8,806 nt of DNA from Thermoleophilia bacterium (GTDB taxonomy: Bacteria > Actinomycetota > Thermoleophilia > Gaiellales > SKUG01): contig JAOPYS010000453.1 in NCBI GenBank assembly GCA_025964465.1, positions 1 to 8,806 of the forward strand, in the 5' to 3' direction. Positions 7,661-8,806 of this stretch are shown piece by piece (position 1 is the stretch's first letter; every line of letters starts with the position of its first letter). The notes beneath the pieces are model-generated. The model saw only the letters and a list, made by a program, of their open reading frames with translations. It made no database searches and was not told where the DNA came from. The translations under genes and the position numbers were made by a program.

Positions 7661-7675
7661 ATCGCCGCAGGCGAT
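7661..7675. repeat. Short perfect inverted repeat upstream of the large exported-protein gene
   Basis: ATCGCC and GGCGAT form a perfect 6-bp inverted repeat around a 3-nt centre, 63 bp before the start codon at 7598 and 115 bp after the stop of the small gene. It could be an operator, a leader hairpin or a weak terminator without a U-tract. The 191-bp gap holds no convincing -35/-10 pair that I could find. Confidence 0.25.
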
Positions 7676-7789
7676 TCCAGCTTCGTATCGATGCGCTCGC
7701 CCCATGACCCACGAGGCGGGGCGAATTCGACGCGACCGTGGCCTCGCACCGACCGAACGCCGACGCGCGCCCGTCGGGCAACGCCCGCG

Positions 7790-8200
7790 CTAGCTCGCGT
7801 GCTTGTACGGCCCGACGGCGTAGGTGGTGCCGCCGATGGTCTCGGTCGGCAGGGAGATCTTCGGGGCGCCGGGCTTGGTGTGCACCGACTGCAGGTGCGA
7901 GGCGCCCACGGCCTTGGCGTCCTGCGGACGGACGGCGAGGCGGACGGTCGTGCCGTCGTCCTGCTGCATCACGACCTCGGTGTCGGTGGCGGAGATGATC
8001 TTGCCGACGGCAGTGCCCTTCGACGCGCCGGGCGCGGTCGTGCCGATGGCGGCCGCGCCTGCGAGGGCCTGTGGTGCGGCGCCGGCTCCACCGCCGGTCA
8101 GCGCACTCGTGACGGGCGCCGCCTCAGGGGCCGCCGAGGCAGCCGCCGGAGTCGCCGTCAACGGCGCGGCGCCACCACTTCCACAACATCCGACTGCCAT
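7790..8200 (-). CDS. Small hypothetical protein with Ala/Pro/Gly linker and C-terminal beta domain
   Basis: I do not recognise a named family. The 136-residue protein starts MAVGCCGSGG, continues with a low-complexity Ala/Pro/Gly/Thr linker (about 14-62), and ends in a compact domain (63-136) beginning VGKIISATDTEVVMQQDDG. This alternating-strand pattern with a DGTTV turn resembles small beta-barrels of the DUF5666 kind, but that is only a pattern match. There is no hydrophobic signal sequence, so the adjacent Cys pair is not an evident lipobox. I chose the ATG at 8200 because GGGGA lies 8 nt upstream; the ATG at 8215 would add MGNGH but has GAGGG directly abutting it. A TGA just before 8215 blocks further extension. 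It lies 138 bp downstream of the kinase-like gene on the same strand and may be co-transcribed with it. Confidence 0.65.
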   Translation of the reverse strand: MAVGCCGSGGAAPLTATPAAASAAPEAAPVTSALTGGGAGAAPQALAGAAAIGTTAPGASKGTAVGKIISATDTEVVMQQDDGTTVRLAVRPQDAKAVGASHLQSVHTKPGAPKISLPTETIGGTTYAVGPYKHAS

Positions 8201-8229
8201 GTGCCCGTTCCCCATCCCTCATGCAGGGA

Positions 8230-8247
8230 GGAGCAGTGACCTGCTCC
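8230..8247. repeat. Perfect 7-bp hairpin before the small gene
   Basis: GGAGCAG and CTGCTCC form a perfect 7-bp stem with a 4-nt loop (8237-8240). It lies 92-109 nt downstream of the kinase-like stop codon and about 30 nt upstream of the small gene start, read on the minus strand. No T-run follows on that strand, so it is a poor intrinsic terminator. A leader hairpin or protein site is possible. Confidence 0.4.
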
Positions 8248-8248
8248 C

Positions 8249-8291
8249 CGTGGTCCCGCGACTCGAGGTTCCGCCGGACCATGGGACCACG
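8249..8291. repeat. 9-bp inverted repeat with 25-nt spacer, adjacent to the hairpin at 8230
   Basis: CGTGGTCCC (8249-8257) and GGGACCACG (8283-8291) are perfect inverted copies separated by 25 nt. The element sits between the kinase-like stop codon and the small gene, one base from the hairpin at 8230-8247, so the minus-strand transcript could fold into two consecutive stem-loops. A dimeric regulator site is the alternative reading. No T-run follows. Confidence 0.4.
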
Positions 8292-8338
8292 AACTCGCCG
8301 CGTCGACAAGCCCGATCGAGGCCGCCGTGCGGGCGGTC

Positions 8339-8806
8339 TCAGGCGCCGGGCAGCTGGAAGCCGGCGCCGAGTTCCACCGAGAGGGCCTGCGTGGCGGACT
8401 CCAGCTGCGCCTCCAGGCCCATGGGGAGCGCCTCGTGCGACGGCACGATCGGGCTGGCACCACCCTGGGGAGCGCCCTGGTCGCGCTCCGTGGCCACGCG
8501 CTCCACGACGTCGAGCGTGTGGTCGACGAGCCGGCGCACCGTGTCGTCGAGGTAGGTGTTCTCGATGACCGGCACGCCGCGTCGCCCCGCCTGTTCGACG
8601 AGGTAGTCCTGGATCTGGCGGATGCGGTCGAAGCTGCGCAGGTAGTGGTCGACGGGGCGCGAGCCGTCCGTCTGCATGCCGCGCATGGTGAAGTGCGCGC
8701 GGTGGGTGCGCTCGTCCTCGATGTGCACGACGGTGTCGATGACCGCCGAGCGCGACATGTCGACCGGCGACACGAGGCCGGGCACGAGGTGCACGCCCTC
8801 GATCAG
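8339..8806 (-). CDS. 2-phosphoglycerate-kinase-like P-loop protein (C-terminal part; 5' end beyond window)
   Basis: The 155 visible residues begin LIEGVHLVPGL, the core segment of the 2-phosphoglycerate kinase family (COG2074 type), which phosphorylates 2-phosphoglycerate to 2,3-bisphosphoglycerate with ATP. Other family-like parts follow: ERTHRAHFTMRG (28-39); a Tyr/Phe/Arg-rich helix, DHYLRSFDRIRQIQDYL (53-69); and GVPVIENTYLDDTV (77-90). The P-loop and N-terminal half lie off the right edge, so catalytic competence cannot be judged. After about residue 105 comes a Gly/Pro/Ser linker and a short helical tail ending FQLPGA, which I do not place in the family core. In methanogens the family serves cyclic 2,3-diphosphoglycerate synthesis; the bacterial role is less clear. 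It may be co-transcribed with the small gene downstream. Family assignment is from remembered motifs, not a search. Confidence 0.75.
   Translation of the reverse strand: MIEGVHLVPGLVSPVDMSRSAVIDTVVHIEDERTHRAHFTMRGMQTDGSRPVDHYLRSFDRIRQIQDYLVEQAGRRGVPVIENTYLDDTVRRLVDHTLDVVERVATERDQGAPQGGASPIVPSHEALPMGLEAQLESATQALSVELGAGFQLPGA

Noticed and set aside
7658..7665. GCGATCGC octamer (HIP1-like palindrome)
   Set aside because: I found only one copy in the window, and HIP1 is meaningful only when highly iterated, as in cyanobacteria.
7775..7787. CGGGC/GCCCG hairpin just after the small gene stop codon as an intrinsic terminator
   Set aside because: The stem is only 5 bp and there is no T-run on the minus strand; such stems are common by chance in this base composition.

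Overview
This is a G+C-rich window (roughly 70% by eye) with dense coding and codons that strongly favour G or C in third position. It fits a free-living actinobacterium-like lineage. The Rho protein is compact and lacks the long basic N-terminal insertion usual in classical Actinomycetia. Together with a 2-phosphoglycerate-kinase-like gene, this makes a deep-branching group such as Thermoleophilia a reasonable guess, but only a guess. No tRNA, rRNA, CRISPR array, insertion sequence or integrase was seen.

Layout, left to right. (1) 1-1154, minus strand: most of the gene for transcription termination factor Rho; its last few dozen codons lie beyond the left edge. (2) 1155-1445: a divergent intergenic region with a good -10 box for rho, a leader of about 155 nt containing a perfect hairpin, and the start region of the next gene. 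(3) 1446-3101, plus strand: a 551-residue protein without a signal peptide. Its C-terminal half carries the spaced catalytic elements of a thermolysin-type (M4, gluzincin) metallopeptidase. (4) 3117-7598, minus strand, ending only 15 bp from gene 3: a 1493-residue exported, all-beta surface or secreted protein. It has a signal peptide, a predicted seven-bladed propeller, a beta-helix-like stretch, a LamG lectin-like domain apparently inserted inside a fibronectin-III-like domain, and a C-terminal beta-sandwich with no cell-wall sorting signal. (5) 7790-8200, minus strand: a small protein with an Ala/Pro/Gly linker and a compact beta domain. (6) 8339-8806, minus strand: the C-terminal 155 residues of a 2-phosphoglycerate-kinase-like protein running off the right edge.

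The genes do not form an obvious single pathway. Rho and the kinase-like gene look like housekeeping or metabolic functions. The large exported protein and the metallopeptidase look accessory and are convergent. The large plus-strand reading frames antisense to the 1493-residue gene and to rho are by-products of G+C-rich codon bias. The observations best worth following up are the signal-less thermolysin-like protein, the nested LamG/FN3 architecture with its propeller, and the hairpins in the rho leader and upstream of the small gene. I see no convincing new multi-gene system.
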